This document shows positions 62,527 through 64,000 of a DNA stretch of 64,000 nt, in pieces. The first letter of the stretch is position 1, and each line of letters opens with the position of its first letter. The stretch is from JAWLHJ01 sp039587535. Lineage in GTDB: Bacteria > Gemmatimonadota > Gemmatimonadetes > Longimicrobiales > Gaopeijiaceae. Where the stretch lies: the NCBI GenBank assembly GCA_039587535.1, contig JBDHIF010000005.1, positions 55,626 through 119,625 of the forward strand. The letters are read 5' to 3'. A program made the translations under genes and the position numbers. Below the pieces are notes generated by a model. It saw nothing but the letters and a program-made list of their open reading frames with translations. It had not been told where the DNA came from and did not search any database.

Positions 62527-63067
62527 CGAGCGCAGCTACCTGTCCGATCCGGCGGGGGTGAAGCTGGTCCCGGGGGCCCCGGAGGCTCTCCGCACCCTGA
62601 AGGACGCTGGTCTTCCGTTCGTGATCGTCACGAATCAGTCGGGGGTGGCCCGTGGGCTGTACACGGAAGAAGAGTACCGCCGCGTCGCCGCACGTCTCTC
62701 GAGCATCCTCGAGGAGGCTGGGGCTCCGCCCGCCGGGACCTGGTACTGCCCGCATCACCCCGAGGTGACCGGGCCCTGCCGGTGTCGAAAGCCCGGGACC
62801 GGGATGCACCGAGATGCGGCCGATGCGTTGGGTCTGGACCTGGCCCGATCTTGGTACGTGGGCGACAAGCCGTCGGACGTGCTGCCCGCGAAGGTATTGG
62901 GAGGGCGGGGCATTCTCGTCCGCACCGGCCACGGACGGGAGCTCGAGCATGAAGTACCCGCTGGCGCTGTGGTCGTGGACGACCTCGCTGCGGCGGTCCG
63001 GTGGATTCTCTCTCGGCGTCGCCGGGACGCCCTCGATGACGTTGACCCTCCTGAGGGCCTCGGGTAG
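62522..63067 (+). pseudogene. gmhB: D-glycero-D-manno-heptose 1,7-bisphosphate phosphatase remnant lacking the catalytic N-terminus
   Basis: Sequence similarity to GmhB begins abruptly at NDERSYLSDPAGVKLVPG (bases from 62522). It continues through VTNQSGVARG, the zinc-binding CPHHPEV...CRCRKP (Cys-His-Cys-Cys) and GDKPSDVLPAK to the end. The first 10-15 residues, which hold the HAD nucleophile motif DxDGT, are missing: the bases before 62522 are the end of selA, read in another frame. Without DxD the phosphatase should be inactive. The first in-frame start is GTG 62558; longer in-frame starts lie in selA. A genomic deletion or an assembly error could each explain it. Confidence 0.7.
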
Positions 63068-63163
63068 CTTTTCCAGCAGCGCTGAAACCCGTTATCAAGC
63101 CCTGGTGTAACAGTCAGTGCGGGCCAAAAGACGGCCGACGAGAATCGAACCCATCGGTATACC

Positions 63164-63490
63164 ATGGTCACATTGACGAAGACGGCGACGCAGAAGGTGC
63201 AGGAATTCATACAGGAGCACGGCGTGGAGACCGACACAGGGCTGCGTGTCGCGGTTCTGCCCGGTGGCTGCTCGGGCTTCCAGTACGGACTGAACATCGA
63301 AGACGGTCCGGAGGACGACGACGAGATCGTCGACGTGGAAGGGATTCGGGTCTTCGTGGATCCGTTCAGCGCCCAGTACCTGGAGGGCGTCGAGATCGAC
63401 TACGTGACCAGCTTCATGGGTCAGGGATTTTCTTTCCGCAACCCGAGCGCCTCGGGCGGCTGCGGGTGCGGTAGCTCCTTCACGGTTTGA
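63164..63490 (+). CDS. erpA: A-type iron-sulfur cluster carrier (ErpA/IscA family)
   Basis: 108-aa HesB/IscA-like protein that delivers [2Fe-2S] or [4Fe-4S] clusters to apoproteins. The three conserved ligands are Cys36 (PGGCSGFQY), Cys100 and Cys102 (GGCGCGSSF), exactly as in the family. Choice between ErpA, IscA and SufA is not possible without genomic context. A 96-bp gap separates it from gmhB. The ATG at 63164 lacks a strong ribosome site. Confidence 0.93.
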   Translation: MVTLTKTATQKVQEFIQEHGVETDTGLRVAVLPGGCSGFQYGLNIEDGPEDDDEIVDVEGIRVFVDPFSAQYLEGVEIDYVTSFMGQGFSFRNPSASGGCGCGSSFTV

Positions 63491-63517
63491 CGCTCACCCT
63501 CCGCGTCCGGTAGGGCC

Positions 63518-64000
63518 GTGCGCATTCGGACCTACACGGGCGCGCGCTTCGGCGAGAATGCCTACCTCGCCGAGTGTGACGAGACGGGAGCTACGGTCGC
63601 AATCGACCCCGGAGCCGGCGCGGATCGACTTGTCGCCGACCTGGAACGCGAAGGGAAGGGCTTGGAGGCCATCCTCCTGACCCATGCCCACCTCGACCAC
63701 GTGGAGGGGGTGCACACCGTTCGAGCGTTCGAGCCGGACGTACCCATCCTGCTCCATCCTTCGGACCTAAGGCTCTACCAATCTCTGCCGAACCAGGCGG
63801 CCATGTTCGGCCTCCAGGCAGACCCTCAACCAGACCCGACGGGCGAGCTCGTGCCCGGGGAGCGCTACGATTTCGGTGCTTCCGGCTTCGATATCCGATT
63901 CACGCCGGGGCATGCGCCAGGACACGTCATTCTGGTGTCTCCCGACGACGAGCTGGCCATCGTGGGCGACGTGGTGTTCCAGGGCTCCATCGGCCGTACC
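63518..64000 (+). CDS. Metallo-beta-lactamase-fold hydrolase, 5' part (3' end outside window)
   Basis: The frame from GTG 63518 is open to the window end (161 codons). It shows the MBL-fold pattern: IRTYTGARFGENAYLAE, then LLTHAHLDHVEGVHTV (metal motif HxHxDH), FTPGHAPGHVILVS with a further metal His, and LAIVGDVVFQGSIGRT with the bridging Asp. This is the hydroxyacylglutathione hydrolase (GloB)-like group, which cleaves thioesters or related substrates. A 27-bp gap follows erpA. The specific substrate is unknown because the C-terminal part is missing. Confidence 0.85.
   Translation, partial: MRIRTYTGARFGENAYLAECDETGATVAIDPGAGADRLVADLEREGKGLEAILLTHAHLDHVEGVHTVRAFEPDVPILLHPSDLRLYQSLPNQAAMFGLQADPQPDPTGELVPGERYDFGASGFDIRFTPGHAPGHVILVSPDDELAIVGDVVFQGSIGRT

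Noticed and set aside
63131..63154. Minus-strand sequence with a perfect tRNA T-arm (5-bp stem, TTCGATT loop) and an acceptor-like end
   Set aside because: No matching 5' acceptor strand, D arm or anticodon arm lies in the following 60-90 bases (that region codes for the A-type Fe-S carrier), so it is at most a tRNA fragment or chance.

Overview
The window is 64 kb of a high-G+C bacterial chromosome that is almost fully coding. It carries only housekeeping and conserved accessory genes: there is no phage, insertion sequence, CRISPR array, rRNA or recognisable complete tRNA. Gene content and protein flavour suggest an uncultivated member of the phylum Gemmatimonadota or a close relative. Pointers are a MurA with Asp in place of the catalytic Cys, an rsmI-DUF4159-DUF4175-TPR-'AsnB-like' cluster of a kind I associate with the Bacteroidota/Gemmatimonadota side of the tree, GatCAB, DapL-type and FAH-fold enzymes, SelA, and Gly/Ala/Asp-rich secreted lipoproteins with DSIAR-type repeats. 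This is inference from remembered family distributions, not a search. Signal peptides, lipoproteins and an outer-membrane-like protein point to a diderm cell. GTG and TTG starts and 4-nt ATGA/GTGA/TTGA overlaps are very common.

Layout. 1-6037: end of a sensor histidine kinase, a PcrA/UvrD helicase and gatCAB, coupled by 4-nt overlaps. 6116-7754 (minus): a DUF948 membrane protein and a secreted zinc phospholipase-C-like protein, divergent from murA (7882). 9301-9633: a small coiled-coil phasin-like protein. 9656-22932: a clear sigma-70 promoter and attenuator-like terminator lead into the rimP-nusA-ylxQ-infB-ylxP-rbfA-truB-ribF-rpsO-pnp translation/RNA cluster, followed by an M16 protease, alanine dehydrogenase and dUTPase. 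22984-34008: the rod-shape set mreBCD-mrdA-rodA, then accD, folC, hisS, a small membrane protein and proS. 34112-35862: a 66-aa small ORF ending in TAATG on guaA.

35866-43071: a mosaic of short units: a RidA-family protein, secreted and lipoprotein unknowns, an M48 protease lipoprotein, clpB, methylmalonyl-CoA epimerase and thioredoxin. 43237-53815: six genes (rsmI, DUF4159, DUF4175, TPR, 'AsnB-like', JAB-DinG helicase) chained by five consecutive 4-nt overlaps. This is the least understood part of the window: four consecutive genes encode exported or membrane proteins of unknown function. 53904-64000: a small membrane protein, an FAH-family enzyme, a class I aminotransferase, a TonB-like protein without a TonB domain, valS, an Ig-like lipoprotein, selA, a gmhB lacking its catalytic N-terminus, an A-type Fe-S carrier and the start of a metallo-beta-lactamase-fold protein cut by the window end.

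Points most worth following: the DUF4159/DUF4175/TPR/AsnB-like envelope operon with two GATase-like periplasmic proteins; the RadC-like JAB domain fused to a DinG helicase that lacks one Fe-S cysteine; MurA Asp117 (predicted fosfomycin insensitivity); the rimP attenuator; the truncated gmhB; and the small ORF coupled to guaA.
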